Positions 23,021-36,690 of a stretch of 64,000 bases of DNA are shown here, in pieces (the first letter of the stretch is position 1; every line of letters starts with the position of its first letter). Position numbers and translations under genes: made by a program. This DNA comes from Limanda limanda. Lineage: Eukaryota > Chordata > Actinopteri > Pleuronectiformes > Pleuronectidae. Below the pieces are notes generated by a model. That model had not been told where the DNA came from and ran no database searches. It was given only the letters and a program-made list of their open reading frames with translations. The stretch is taken from assembly GCF_963576545.1 (NCBI RefSeq), contig NC_083636.1, forward strand, positions 6,526,356-6,590,355. Direction: 5' to 3'.

Positions 23021-25679
23021 ACAATTTGCATTTGGTAAATCTGTATGCAAACATCATCGGTCATTCATGTGTAAAAATAAATCTGTCTGTTTTCTACAGC
23101 AGCTTTTCCTTGTAAAGTTTAAATGAGTGGAATTAAACTTTATCCTCAGGTTCCAATGAGTGAATACAAGTGTGTACACATACTATTAATGTTCAAAGCG
23201 TTGCGGCAGGCACGGACTTCCCTGTAGGTAACCTTATAGCCCGGAGCTGTCAGGGTGAATGCATGGCTGTGGCCTGCGTGGAATCTGGGTATCTGTGTGT
23301 GTGTCCAGCCTGTCTGCGTATTTCCTGTCCCAGTTTGTGTCCGTGCATGTCCCAAGTTTCCCCATCCGACCGTCCACATGTGTTTGTCGCTGGCATTTTT
23401 TTCCGCACAGGGCAACTCTATCCGCCTCCATGGAGTCCTTTCAACGCCCGCCGCCACACACACAAACATACATCACACATCCTATCGCTGACACACACAT
23501 GTCACCACGGCAACCAGATACAGTGGAGGACCTGCTACTGACGGAGAAGCAGAGACCACCATACTGGCAGGCCAAAGGTTCTCAACATGGGGAGAGCGCA
23601 GCTGCTGCGGTTGCTTGTTGAATCATGACACACACGTTTTCCAACAATATCCTGGAACTGAGACACAACAACTAAATGCAGTTCACTCAACCGAAGCTTT
23701 AACCTCGTAGACAGTCGGCCTCCTTCCTACATGTGCTGAACAGGTTCACAGTATTCCTCTTCACACATGTGGTTCCTATTGTCAGTTTGATTTCGCACAA
23801 AGCAACCGGTTCGTAAACCATCATCTTGAAAAGTGGCGATGGGCAAATTTCACGTGACGGCAGAGCAAATTTACAAGATGATGCAGATTCACCGCCGATG
23901 TGGTCGGGTGGGAAAACAAAGAACGAGAGCAACACTCCTATCTATTTATAAAGCGAGTGAAATTGGTTTCACGGCCCCCTGGCTCGTAAAACTTACTCAG
24001 CACAAAATAGAGAAAGCACCACATAAAAGTCTAAATTCAATGAGATAAAAACCGTCGAGCAGAAAAAACAAACAAAGTCTCAGTGAGCTCAACCTACAGC
24101 AAAGGCATCTATGTATGCAGGAGGGAAAAAAAAAAAAAAAGATCTTACCTTGGACAGGACGAAACGTCAGCACAATCCTCCTCTTCACCCTGTTAAAAAA
24201 CAACACAGTGTCATTAATCTGATCGGGAGTCAGACAAAAACAGATTTAAGTTTGCAAAAGTAAAAGTTATTGTGCCTTTAAAATATTTAATTATTTGACT
24301 GAGAGTCCAAAGAAAGCTCATTCAATATTTACGAATATTAAACTTTGAATATGTGATGTATAAAAGGGTTAACATCCGGCTTAAAAGCAACCAAAGGACT
24401 GGAAAATGGAATAAATTGTTTTAATAGCTTGCAAAGATTTTACCGGACCCCCGACCGTGCAGAGAGAACAGAAATAGCACCGTATTGCAAAAGATTTTGT
24501 ATAAATTAGAGCACTTGAATTTCAAAAGCAAGAAACAAAATGAATGTTTTTGCACTTTCTCCTCTTCCATCCTCCCAGCAATGTGTCATCGTTGATTTTC
24601 CTCAAATCTACTCTCTCCACCTTTCCTGTTATAAATGGCGTTTAATCAGAATGAAAAAAATCTGAATGTATATATGTATCCAGAGTTATGAGTTAATCGT
24701 AGTCTTATCTCCTCTGTGCACCAACTTCTCCTCCTTCCTCTTTCCATCTGGTTTCCATTCTGTCCACCTGCCCATCAGCGAGGGACAGGTGAGCCTATTA
24801 CATGCTTCCCACACTGTCTGCTACACACTCACTCTCACACGTACACACACAGACACACACACACAAAGCCACACCAGCTCTACTTCATGGTAGCTTAGCG
24901 TGCCACGCACATCAGCCCGATCTGCTGCGCTGTAAAACGGCTGTTACCGCAGCCACGTCACGCTCCTGATGAAGTGGTCCAGTGTCGAATACGAGAGCTC
25001 CAAATAAAAATGCCATCACCGGAGGATGGAGGGAAACAGGCGAGAACGGCCGTAATGGAATAACGAAGGTCGAGCCCTGAAATTGAGGTTTAACAGGCAA
25101 CAGCCAAATTTAATTAGAAGTTAAAGTGTTAAGTGTAACCGAGGCAAAGACTGAAGAGGATTTCAATATTAACGAGACAGCATCTGTAAAACAAAAGGAG
25201 TTACATTTGAATCCCTGTTATTGACAATGAGATGGAGTAGATAGGGATTTTGTTTCCCAACAGAAGAATATATTCACACCCTGAGACAACAACCGAATAA
25301 ATTAGAGTCTGTGTGAAGTTAAACGAAACTCGCAGCAAAAGATAAACTGCTTTCAGAGTACTGGACTATTTTTTACTTTTCTCCAGAGGAGGTTCACATT
25401 TGAACCCGCTCCGTGGTCCGCCTGGCCTCCTCTACTTGTTATTTACAGAATTACCCCAAACTGACAGTAGTATACTTGATCTGTGGGGGATTTAAAGCAG
25501 TCTCTCCTTCAGACCCCCAAAATATTTCATTCCAAAAGACAATTAGATACTGTTTTATTCTAGATAAAAATACAGAAAATCCAATATTACTTTTGACAAT
25601 AAAGGAAAAAACTAAAACTAGAAGACTAATAGGTTCAGAGGGTTGTTCCTTCTGACCGCACTTCATAAGTGTTACATGT
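23021..25679. other. Non-coding DNA, no gene recognised
   Basis: It holds an octamer at 23024-23031, a CA-rich patch at about 23455-23500, an A16 run at about 24127, and a CA patch at about 24836-24865. Frames of up to 123 codons at 23146-23621 overlap on both strands and look like chance. Confidence 0.55.
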
Positions 25680-25739
25680 CAGCACTGACCAGCATGGTGG
25701 TAGTTGCGGAACACCATGTTCTCTAAGAGAAATGGAAAA

Positions 25740-25960
25740 GGCCACAGGGTGGAGATACGAGCGGCTCGCCCACTAACGGTCGGCCGTTCAGTCCTAATGT
25801 TGAAGTGTCCTTGGGTTATGTGAATGTGATGTATGACTGATAGAGAAGTGGTTTATATAGAATTATATAGAAGCGCTGTGTGCATGTATGACCTGTAGTG
25901 TGAAGTGCTGTGAGTGGTCGTTAAGGTCAGAAAAGCTCTAGATAAATTCAGTCCATTTGC
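25740..25960 (+). repeat. Fish tRNA-derived SINE, near full length
   Basis: The head (GAGCGGCTCGCCCACTAACG through CCGTTCAGTCC at 25784-25794) matches the tRNA-like head of a widespread teleost SINE. The tail matches its characteristic end: ACCTGTAGTGTGAAGTGCTG, then GAGTGGTCGTTAAG, AAAAGCTCTAGATAAA and CAGTCCATTT. Parts of the body between TGTCCTTGGG and the tail are deleted. Divergence is moderate, so it is not a recent insertion. No target duplication could be fixed. Confidence 0.88.
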
Positions 25961-26589
25961 AAAATTGGATCTTTTTTGTAGGAATAGAAGAAAGGCCAGT
26001 GTTGCTAGTTTGCAGGGTGATGAGGGGGTTCACTTATTTGACTTAAACCTCAATATTAGAACTTCCCGGTGTGACTTTGTCTTTAAAAATAGAAACTGCA
26101 TTTATCGATTTATTTGTACTTTAACGACAACAGTTTGCTGACTCATTAGAAAGGGATTATGTACTCTTGGAGCCTGGAGGTGATAATCAGCACACAGTCG
26201 CTCGTCCCTACGGCACAAGGTGAGGGCACTGCAGCCAGGGAGGGTCTCAGTAGTGTTCCTTAATATGGACGACAGGAAAACACATTATGGCTGCTGTGCA
26301 TCTTTTAAATCCTCTTGTAATCACAGCAATTACTTGTAATGGACTTGTTTCCCCTTGTGAATACTCCAATATAAAAAAAACTTCTGAAGGCTACATGTGT
26401 TTGTGTCAGTTTAACAGACGGTTTCCAGTCACGTCCCTCTCACATCTTCTGCCACAGATCCGTCTGACTTCAGTATCACAGCTCGGACATGTTTAGGCTG
26501 TTTTCTACTCTGTTGAGTCGAGTCAGTGCCTCTCGGTTCCTTTACATCCATCAGAGGCTGAAAGGCTATTTATTTATTTATCCATATCC
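25961..26589. other. Non-coding DNA, no gene recognised
   Basis: Unique sequence directly after the SINE. No gene or repeat is recognised. Confidence 0.55.
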
Positions 26590-26890
26590 AGAAAAACTTG
26601 ACTGGAGGAGAGAGGGATGGAGGGAGAGAGGGGGAGAGGAGGGGGAGAGGAGACGGACAGAAAAAAGGAGTTGGCAGGGAGGGGGGTGAGTTTGTTTACT
26701 GTTGATGCCGTGCGACATCGCCTTTTAGACAACTGCTCGCTGTCGCTCTTCTCGTTTGTTCTTCCTCTACCTGCCTCCCCCTCATCCCGCTCTCCCTTTC
26801 TCTACCTCCCTTTCTCTCTCTCTGTGCTTCTCCCCAAACACACACCTTTCTTTAGTTTATCCTTATTTTTCTCCTTCTTCCAGACCTTGA
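26590..26890 (+). repeat. Purine tract then pyrimidine tract
   Basis: Plus strand is purine-rich at 26590-26690 and pyrimidine-rich at 26740-26890. The two halves are loosely complementary. The 125-codon frame across them (26617-26994) is low complexity and rejected. Confidence 0.65.
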
Positions 26891-29580
26891 CACCAGCTGC
26901 ACATTTCCAACTCAGCAGTTCCACAACCCTCCAGATGACGCAGTGGGATTTCACGCCAGCTAAGAACATACGAGTAATAATAACACTAAACTAAAAAGAG
27001 GAAAAAAACAACAACAACAAAAAAAGCAGGGAAATCAGCAAAAAACAAATCCCACAGGCCTCGGTGCAGATAGGGACCTTGACGGAATTAAGGAGACCAG
27101 ACTATTTCTGATGAGTGGAAGAAATATTATGCAAGAAAGAAAGACCAGGTGAGAATAAGAGGAAGAGCTAAATATACAGAGGCTACTACAGAGAGGCAGA
27201 TTAAAATAGATGAGATGTGAATGTGAACAGTGAGAGAAAACCCTCAGAGATAATTACACACTCAGTGTGGGTCTTTTCAACACCCCCGTAACAGCAGATC
27301 ACCCCAATTCCACAGCCACAGAAATGCAAACGCCGAACTCTTTAATAATATTGTTCGATCGCAGCTCTAGAACGTCGGGTTTTCTTTCCAAGCGAGCAGC
27401 CGAAGCCTGATGAAATCTGCCTGTGCATCCTGATTCAGGAGATGTGAATTCTACAGGCAAGAGCTCGGACATGGAAACTATTGCTGGCAGTCGGGGCTAC
27501 ATTTTCGTAGACTTTTGTTGCTGCCTACGGAAAATGTTTTCAAATGACATTAAATCCGGGGCTGAGGTGTTAAACCAAACCGATTGTTCGCCTCAAAGCC
27601 GGCATTTCCACCCTTTTTGATCTCGGGCCGACTAAAGGCAACCTGGAGGGTCTTTAATTTGCAACACAAAGGGCCACTCTTAATGGGTTCTGTGACCAAC
27701 ACTGGATTAACTTTTGTAACCAGAGCACATGCACTGAAACTAAATGCTAATCAGGATATTTATTTACCCTTTTGTGGTCGATTTGAATTACTGTATCCCT
27801 CAAGTTTTTTGTGACCAAGCTTGCTCAGTGAGTGACAGTTTGACATGTCTACTGGCCACACATAATGCACTTTACAAACAGATGTCTTCACTGCATTGTG
27901 AGTTTATTGCAGGGATAAGGGATTACAGAGAGAGAAAACAAAAAAAACGGGGGGAGGATTCACCGCAGCCACCAGCCAAAAGCTGGGATTGCATTTATTC
28001 ATTTGTCTGTTTTCTGTTAGTCTGTGACTTCAGTACCAAGGAGCTTTCAGGAATGAGGTCGAATTGTATTCTTCACTTTTCTATAACACAATTCTGAACG
28101 TCATGTTTGAAGAATTCCTCCCAAATGTATTTATTTTACCCGTCACTCTGCACTGGAGGACTAAACATGCTTCTCTCACTGCAGAACATAATGTAACAAA
28201 AGACAGATATAGTTGATTCTACGCAGACAAAAACCTGCATTAAAATGTATCTGTCAAACGTTTTTATCTTTTAATTCTCAAGTCTACGACAGGCAAACAT
28301 GGATGAACTTTGGAGTAAAAAAAAACATCACCCTTCACAAATAAAAACTAAAAATACAGACAGTGGATTAAAAGGTTACCCTGGCAGAGTTACTACTATA
28401 AATCAATGGGCTAAAGAAGACCCAGAAGCCACTGAACTGCACGCTGCACAAAATCCAATGTGAACCCAACCGACAGTCCCCCAATTCTTCCCTTCTGCTC
28501 TGTTTGTCTGCCCGTTTTTTAAAGCCAGGGCTATTATTAGCAGCCAAGGGGATCGGGTTAAGAAGATGAAGGCTCAAAGAGCATGGAGGGACAGAGAATT
28601 TCAACATGAGCATAGTGAGGGGTAAACCCGCAGGAAACAAACAGACCTGCAGACCAGGTTTACAAAGAAGGTGAGCGAGTGGAATCTTGAGAAACTATGT
28701 GTGGCAGCATAGCTTGAATCTACCTGGAGCGAAGGTGTCTTCAGATAAATATAGCGATACAGGTTTTATGAGTGCAGTTTAGTTTGAATGACTCATTTAT
28801 GTCTTTAAATAGAAGAGAATTCAATGAGTGAATACCTGCCCTGAGGCCCAACATTCCCCTAATGAAAGCACATTCGAATCCCTGAGTTCTGCATCAAATC
28901 GCACATACTTAAATAAGAATTAGTCCAATTAAACATGCGCCAGTGTTTCGGTCAATCAATGAAAATGTTAAAGAAAGTGAACAAAATGATCCTGAATCTG
29001 CTGCCTGATCCAGATTCACACCAGAATATGATGGGTTATTTTCTTATTTATTTTTAAACTGCTTCCTCAAGGACAGACGAACAAGTGGAGACCAAAACAT
29101 AACCTCTTTGGCAAAGATATTAAGATAATGTTGTGGTGATGCTGCGGACATTGGAAAAACTAGGATGCTAAGAGGGACAGGTAGGGTGGGAAAGGTCAAA
29201 GGGGAATCAGGTAATCTTAATAAATGTGTCAGAAATCATTAAACTTTAAAGCAGCAAAGCTTCAATAATATAATACTCCAGAAAATAAGTAAGAGTGTAA
29301 CATTAGTCCCACCCTGACCCCAATTAAAGTGCCCAAATCTTTCTCTGTCTATGTCGAAACACCATCTTGAAAGTCACAACCGCAACCAAGGACAGTCAAA
29401 ATCCATATTCATAATAAAAACTGATTCTCCATTTAAACACGTCTCAATTTGAGGATTTTGTGCCGGCTGAGCAATGGCATCACCCTGAAACCCACACAAA
29501 AAGAGACCTCATCAGATAACGGCGAAAAAAATCAATAGAAAATGTGGCAGTGAGTGGGAAAGGATCGCACAGTGGAGATG
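26891..29580. other. Non-coding DNA, no gene recognised
   Basis: About 2.7 kb of mainly unique AT-rich sequence. An A-rich patch with (CAA)n lies at about 26994-27030. No supportable gene. Its right end would be the 3' untranslated flank if the minus-strand exon candidate at 29581-29731 is real. Confidence 0.5.
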
Positions 29581-29731
29581 TCAGAGGTTAAGCGAGCAAA
29601 CTGGAGGCAGATAGTTCAGACTATAAGCCTCGTAATCTGCCTCATAACTGTCATCTGACATCACTGCAGCAGATGCTTCATCTTGGATCCTGCTCTCTTC
29701 TAACCTAGTGGGTGGGGGTCTCTCTGTCACA
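29581..29731 (-). CDS. Candidate terminal coding exon, unidentified
   Basis: On the minus strand a strong 3' splice site (pyrimidine run CTCTCTTCTGTTTTCATTAC, then ATTACAG) is followed by about 50 open codons ending in TGA at 29583-29581. The peptide is polar and acidic near its end (MSDDSYEADYEAY) and begins VTERPPPTRLEESRIQ. That composition is unlike the low-complexity frames elsewhere in the window. The exon would begin at 29731 with one base of a split codon. No close AATAAA follows; AATAAA on this strand lies near 29050. I do not recognise the protein. A chance frame behind a chance acceptor is the main alternative. Confidence 0.35.
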
Positions 29732-29739
29732 CTGTAATG

Positions 29740-30480
29740 TAATGAAAACAGAAGAGAGGATGGTAGAGAGATGGTCTGGTGCTCCGTGCACAGAGGCAGC
29801 GACAGACAGCGGGTGAACAAAGTGATGTTAGGGTGTGTGTACGTGTTAATTTGCAACCAGCTAAGTATGGAGCTTTTAAGTGACACTTAAGCAAATGCAC
29901 CGTAAAGCAAATATATAATGTGTTGATTTTTACGTTTATGGCCCCAGATGTTTTGCATACATTTGATGGTTTGCCTCGCGTACAGTCGGGACAACCTGCG
30001 CAAACGACTGACCTGGTTCTAATTAAGTTGTTAAAGGCGAATGAGGCAGCTAAGAGAGGGCGGTTAAAATCAAAATTGGCTACATGTGCAGTCGGTACAG
30101 TACAGAAGCAGAGCTGATGAATAATGTCTCAATATGAGATGTTCACCAACACAACACAGGTTCTTCAAGACTCTGAAATTAAAATGCAAGCTTAATATCT
30201 ACTAGTGTTGATACGTTTTTCATGAATTTCCATGACAAAGTGTGTGATTGATAATAATTGAGCTTGCGATGAAGTTATGAGGATGAGCCAACTATCCGAC
30301 CATTTTCTGCTTCTTCAAATCAATTAAGCGATTTCAAAAAGCTCCATTTGACAGATCTAGCAACTCTCTGCACAGACCCTAGTTACTTTCCATGGAAGAG
30401 TTACCAGCACTGCTGCAAATACTGCAGGAGCCTCTCCTCCACTATACTGCAAATGATGTGGAGCAAGCTCGTTACAAAAC
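29740..30480. other. Non-coding DNA, no gene recognised
   Basis: Unique sequence. If the neighbouring minus-strand exon is real this would be its upstream intron. No domain-bearing frame is seen. Confidence 0.5.
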
Positions 30481-30484
30481 GTCC

Positions 30485-30790
30485 AAAGTGTTAGGGGGGA
30501 GGGAGGGGAGAAGGTTTCATCTTAACAGCTCAGCGAGAGAGAGAGAGACAAACAAAGAATCGCAAAGAGAGGAAAAAAAAATAATGAACCCTAGAGCCAG
30601 GGAGAAGGACGAAGAGAGGAGAGTGAAACCCCAAAGGGACGTTCAGGAGATTCAAACTCCTCTCATCAGTGCGTCCGCCTCTGTGCCACGAGATGTAAAG
30701 GCAGTCAAAGCAGGAGAGAGGGAGGAAGAGACAGATGAGAAGAGAAGGGGAAGAAGTAGAAGGAAAAAAAGAAAAACGAGGGAGGGTGGT
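30485..30790 (+). repeat. Purine-rich tract
   Basis: Plus strand is dominated by G and A, with GAGAGAGAGAGA at about 30536-30548. It yields a 133-codon Arg/Glu/Lys-rich frame (30392-30793) which I attribute to base composition. Confidence 0.65.
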
Positions 30791-32394
30791 TAAAACATTT
30801 AATTGTGTTCTCTCCTCTGGCAGAATGATAACAACTGTCTGACTCGCCTGGAGATGGGAGTGAAGGGCAGAGAGAGGAGAGGGGGGAGAGATGTATGAGG
30901 CAACAGGGATGGAAAGGGTTTACTTAACAGATTGGGGGGGCAGAGAGTGTGAGTTCATCTCTGGTGGGAGATAAACTGGGAGATCTTAGAGGGACTAAAC
31001 AATATTCTACATTACCTGTGGTAGATTAAGCAGAGTGGAAAACCAGCTATCTGACGTTAGTGGGAAGGACTGAGGAAGGAAGTTAAATTGTTTATGATGT
31101 GATCTCCAGAGTTTTATGTCAATAAAACCGAAAATATCAGGGGGAAGATATGTTTTCAAGCTAACGTTTGACCAGCCGACAAATTTCACGTAACCTATTG
31201 TGCCGTGATGAGAACAGGGGATCAGATTAGCATTTTAAAATCATGCAGGAGATGAAATAATTTGTTGCTACTAAGTTGTGCTCAGAGTTTTCAACTTTTT
31301 CAACACGACCATTTCTTCCCCGAGGTGAGACAAATACATCTCTATAATCTTCAGGGGCCCATTTCTGTGGCAGTGCAAAGACTAGAGGAAGCAGCTCAGA
31401 GCATTTAGTGATTTCTTGACTTTGACATTTGCTTTTCCCCGTCGAAGTAGAATTTTGATAACAAATACACAGTGAGAAAAGACGAGCGGAGGCTTGCGTT
31501 TCATTCAAATAAGGAATGAATGGATTGAAAGTCAAATCTTTGTTTTGGTGTTTTGCTCTGACAATTTCCATCTCAGAACCACATCTGTTTTTTACAACAA
31601 ACTGCTAGAAATAACCACACACACCTTTTCACTTAACTCGCTGGTTAAAACTTGGTTTTCATTTGTCTATTAAGGACACGACAGATTAATCTGATTCATC
31701 ATTCCAATGTGTCACTCCCTCATTTCCAATTTTCTTTTTTGGCAAAAGTTATTGGTTTACTCCTTAACTGCATCATGGTGCAAGCTGTTGCTTTAGATTT
31801 TAAGATTTGACAAGACGATAAAACATGATATACGGTAGAATTAAACCTCAAATAGTGTTTTGTTTACTTCTAATTTGCTTCTATCTTTCTTAATCAAACC
31901 GGTGAAAAAACACTCACATCATCTGCCTCTCGTTGCAGATTTGTGTGTCTGCTGTGCGTTGACGTTGTGTCGCTCTGCACCTTCCACACAACAACATGAT
32001 TTGTTGAGCGGCTGTCGCCATGCATCACTGTGATTGGCACAGCTGTTTCAGAGAGATGAGCCCAGTGATGTGTGTGTACTCATTAATCAGCTCAGTATTC
32101 AGTTCCCATTCACCTTCACCCATCCTTTTTGCACTTTGCACTGCTGCGCCTACAGGTGCACTTACACAAGGTGTGCACAGTGATGCCGGAACAGTCCACG
32201 CACCGACTGCTCCGTCCTTCTGCAACTGAGAGAGGGCCCTCAGTGTAAAATGCCTATGGTTCCATAACTTGTTCTTGAAGGTTAGCAACTGACAGATGCA
32301 AATCACCAGCCCAGTGAAATAAATTTCAGTGCACGGCGCGCCCCACAGCTCAGTTTGGCAGACTAAAGAGTGACTAAAGAGTGTCAGCATCCCC
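30791..32394. other. Non-coding DNA, no gene recognised
   Basis: Mostly unique. An octamer ATGCAAAT lies at 32296-32303 and an 11-bp tandem duplication (GACTAAAGAGT twice) at 32361-32382. A 114-codon minus frame at 31227-31571 and a 153-codon minus frame at 32025-32486 have no recognisable domain. Confidence 0.5.
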
Positions 32395-32960
32395 AGGCAA
32401 CGCAGGAGGAAGAAATACAGAGATAGAGAGGAGTTAGGAGAAAAAAGAGGGGGAAATGACTGGCAGATTGATAAAAAGACTGTCATCTCTGCTGGGACGT
32501 GAATAAATGGATGATGGGGTGGTGGGGACGGATCAGAACGTGGAGCGGGGGAAGTGAGGAAAACAAGTGAGGTGGTTTATGCCAAAGTGAACCTCCTGCC
32601 CTGGACGACTGCGAGTGGAGTCTGCCATAAAGAGAAAATACAAAATTGGGAAGAGCAAGAAAGGGAGGGATGAAAAAAACGAAACGAAAAAACGAGTCAC
32701 GGAAAATAGCAGGATAGGACCCGCTGTCAAACTTGGCCAAAGACGACGGAGACCGATCGCCAGGCCATGTGGATGGGTACCAAGAAAGATCAAAAGGGGT
32801 GGAGGGAGAAGAAGAGAGGGATGAAGGGAGAACAAAGAGGCAAAAACCGGACTAAAACGGGCTTAACTGCCGATCAAAAGGAAGGAGGGAGCGAAACGAG
32901 GGATGGAGGCAGAGGGGGAGCGAGAGCAGAGACCGAGGGAGCAAAATGGTGTGAAATTGA
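32395..32960 (+). repeat. Purine-rich tract
   Basis: Largely G/A on the plus strand (GGGA, GAAA, GAGG) for over 500 bp, with a short mixed section near 32570-32630. Frames on both strands here are low complexity. Confidence 0.65.
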
Positions 32961-33253
32961 CATGAAAATGAGGGGATGCTTGGGGAGCAGCCAGCTCGAT
33001 GCAACACCTGAGGTTTGCACGGGTTTAGGTTGGGTTGGCTCTGGACGATAAGATAAGTGGCACCTTATCTGTGGCCGTCAGACAGTAAACAAACCAACTG
33101 ACATATACAGACAGTTTCTTTTGGCCGGAGGAGACGCAGACGTGGAGAAAAACACTATTACAAGATTGGCAGATAGGTATTTGGGGGCTGTTGTTGGAAT
33201 GGACTCAGATGGTTATTTGTCTGTGTGGCCATCTGTGTGTTTTGTGCTTATAC

Positions 33254-33257
<4 letters not shown>

Positions 33258-33285
<28 letters not shown>
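33258..33285 (+). repeat. (TG)n microsatellite
   Basis: About 14 pure TG units. Confidence 0.93.
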
Positions 33286-35496
33286 AGACCATGCAACAGG
33301 GGGGCTTAACTCTGTGCTAAGGGGTGGGGGAGCATCATTGACAGTGATCATGGGGTCCAATTATGAACTAATGGTCCATGCCCATCATACATAAGAGGAG
33401 AATTCACATACAGTGTGGTTCAATAGACTGAGACCAGTGGAAACTGTTGGATTATTGCATCAATTTGTATGAAATGCGTCAATGTGTCACATGCTTCATC
33501 CCCTCAAGCTGCATCACAGGCTGGAAATGACCCTTTATCCCTAAAAGCCCCAAACTCATTGTGAAAATTGTGGGAATAAAACCCAGATAAAATGGTGCAG
33601 TGCACTGGTGTTGGGTGAATCATCTCCATGCTACACTCTCGTTCTGTCTCCACTGAACATTCACTTAGAATTCCAGCTGAGATTTTCATTAAAAACCGCG
33701 AAACACGAAATCAAGTAGGTTAGGAAAACAACATGTTCTGTCTTTCAATGAAGAATCAGCATTACAACCTGCAGAGTTGGTCAGTGAGTATGTGTGTTGG
33801 TTGTGTTAGGGTTTGCACACATGTGGGAGATGCAGACGTATAATCTGGGAAATTCGATTTAATATTAATTCAATACGACGACTACTACTGCTATGAATAA
33901 TAATCATTAAATAATATATGTTATAAATAATGGTATCATTACATCAAAGTTAAGCATTGAAATGGTTCCTTTATTCACACATTTCCTTTTAGTGAGAGAA
34001 AAGCAGGAAATAACCAATAGATTAGTCAAATAAGTCATTTTTACATTAAATAAATCTGGACGTAACCTATTCTTGGATTACATAGTCGAGGTTTTCTGTG
34101 TGCCTATCTGTATCCATGTAAAATATCATTGTGGTTTCCTATTGTATCGCCCTTGGTGCATGTTTTGTGTGTTGTATGCCACACACCATCTCCCACATTG
34201 GGTTCTATATACAATCAATGTCTCAGGCAGGCAGGCTGGTCAGCGGGGGGGTATATATATAGTACAGACTTAGTCCTTTGTGAGATGAAAAAGCTTAGAG
34301 GATGTAATCAATGAGAGAGTGAGTGTCATAAAAGGAAAGAAAGAAGAGAGAAAAGCTGGTGACTGTTTTTGTATTGCCTCACAATATTGAGGCTTAAAGT
34401 GCTGGATTGAGAGAAACTACAGAGATAACGAATAACAAACATAAGTGAATAAAGCTGTAATTTATGTATTAATTAAAAAATTATGAAGTTTCTCTCGATG
34501 AAGTGACTTTAAAGATATGAGTGGAAATGGCAACATGGATTTTCCACTCTTCCATCGAGCTTGTGTTTTCACCTGTTTGTTTATTTGTAAGAAGGATTAT
34601 GCAAAAGAGCAGCGAACCAATCTGCTCCGAGCTTGGTGGAGCGGTGGGGCTTTGAATCTTGGTGTGGATCCAGTCACAGAGGAGGATCCAAGAGCTGTTT
34701 TTTCCACTTTCTGTTGCATTTTCATCAGTTCCTCTGGATCTCGATGTGTTTAGAATTGTCATTATTGTTTTTTAGTTTTTTCCTTCAATGAAAATAGCTG
34801 TGAAGTATTTGAATCTTAATGGAGTGAAAAGTCGGAATCTACTGATTACACAATTAGACCGTCTGATAAAATATGAAATCCCAAACGCTATAATATCTCC
34901 ACAAACACACTCACAGATTAATTTGGCCCAGGAGGACAAACAATTACCAAATGTGTAAATATATATGAGAAATACCTAAAAGGAATCTGAATCGTTTAGA
35001 TTCATATTAAGAAAGGGATCAACCTCATGAAGCAGCATCATTACTTTGGCGGTGAGTCAGGGGCAGAGATTGGATTTTTATACTCTGGTTGCTCGGCTGT
35101 GATGGTGTGAGATCCAGTCGGTCATCTGCAGCCATAAATGTTAATTAACAATCTTAGCTGCTGGACATTATTTCCTGCGATAGCCAAAAGGGAGGACCCA
35201 TAAAAATAGGGTGCATGTGCATGCAAGTATGTCACATGTGTGTATATATATATGTCCTTATATATGAGGTTGTGTATGTGTGTGTCCACTGCGTCTTGTT
35301 TGACAAGGTGTGAACGTCTGCGTGGTCCAAGGACACGCGGTGATGAAAACTGTCCCAAAGGCTCCTCTGTCCTCTCCTAATACGTCTAATAAGCCGTCAG
35401 CACAAACCATAACTAGCTAGTCACACCGCGACAACATAATAAAGCTGTACAGGGACAAAGTCAGGTAAAAGTCACACCGTGGCCACATATTACAGG

Positions 35497-35498
<2 letters not shown>
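33286..35498. other. AT-rich non-coding DNA
   Basis: No gene is seen. Short (TA)n runs occur at about 34251-34260 and 35241-35252. An AATAAT/TAATAAT-rich patch lies at 33893-33940. Confidence 0.55.
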
Positions 35499-35547
<49 letters not shown>

Positions 35548-35561
35548 ACACACACACACAC
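35499..35561 (+). repeat. (CA)n microsatellite
   Basis: About 31 CA units with one GA interruption near 35542. Confidence 0.95.
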
Positions 35562-36560
35562 TAGGTCGGGTGAATTACACTCCGACATCACAAAGAGCAA
35601 TAAAAGACGTGGGAAAAGTAAAAACGACACTGTGGACTCGTATTACAGCTCAGTGTGGTCGGTGTAAGTCGAAGGTCAGGCTCTGTAACAAGGTAACACT
35701 ATGACCTCACAGCACGGCTATAAAACAACCACATTAAGGCGAGTCATTGTGTGATGTCATGGTTTGAAGACCGCAGTGAGTCAGAAGAATCGCAACGACG
35801 CCGTAAAAATCACTCTACATTTCATAGCCGGGTATCAGGCGGCCAAAGTAAAGTCTCCATCACTTACAGTTCATTTCTGCACTGAAAAGGTGTTTAGCGA
35901 TGCTTCAGTGCTTCAGACTCAGACCTGACCAGAGGTGACTGGATAAAGGCAGATTTTCAGATCATAAAGAGAAAGAGTTGGCCCCAGTTGGCTCCGTAAA
36001 ATAACCACAGAGTGTTTTTAAAGATGGCTGACATGACAGCTCCCAAAAAGTCAGAGCGTGGACTTTGGATCAAAATGTACAAGATGCCAGAGTTCGTATC
36101 TGTGATATTTGAGCTTTATTAAAAAATGATGTTATTTTTAAAAACCCTGGTCCTGTTTGGTGAATCTGGCTTATTAATGAAGATGGAACCCAAACCACCA
36201 ACCCACCAGTGTCTGTGGAAAACCCAGCTAATGGAGACGAGCCATAACTCTCTCTTTCCATCTCACTGTCGACGCTTCTCATCCTCCCCTCTCCCTTTCT
36301 CCCTCATGCATCATCAATCAATCCGTTTATCCCTTCTTCCCCATCCACCAGCTCCCCCCTTATCTTTCCAAATGTACTGTAGGACGCCACCATTTCAGGC
36401 CAGGGTAGTATTCCTGACCATGAAGATGTTTTACAGCACCCCCCACTGCCAACACCCTCCCTCACTCTTGAACCTCACCTTCCCTAAACAGATAGGAGAA
36501 AAGCCCCCGTGTTGGAGTCACGGTTCAGTGGTTTCTAATTATGTGTTCACTGTAGGAGGC
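35562..36560. other. Non-coding DNA, no gene recognised
   Basis: Unique, with a mixed pyrimidine-rich stretch at about 36250-36370. The 205-codon frame at 36126-36743 crosses it and the following purine tract; it shows no domain and I reject it. Confidence 0.5.
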
Positions 36561-36574
36561 TGGTCAGAATATTT

Positions 36575-36690
36575 CATATGGACCCGGGAGACTGCGAGAG
36601 ATAAAAGAGACGGGGAGGGGAGGGAAAAGATAGAGAGGCGTGAGAGAGAGACAGAGGGAGATGGAGAGAGGAAAGAGAAAAGCAACACGT
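36575..36690 (+). repeat. Purine-rich tract
   Basis: GAGA/GGGA-rich plus strand. Confidence 0.65.

Noticed and set aside
30392..30793. 133-codon Arg/Glu/Lys-rich frame
   Set aside because: Explained by the GA-rich tract; no domain or splice support.
32025..32486. 153-codon minus-strand frame
   Set aside because: No recognisable domain and no coding-like composition. Frames of this size are expected by chance in 64 kb.
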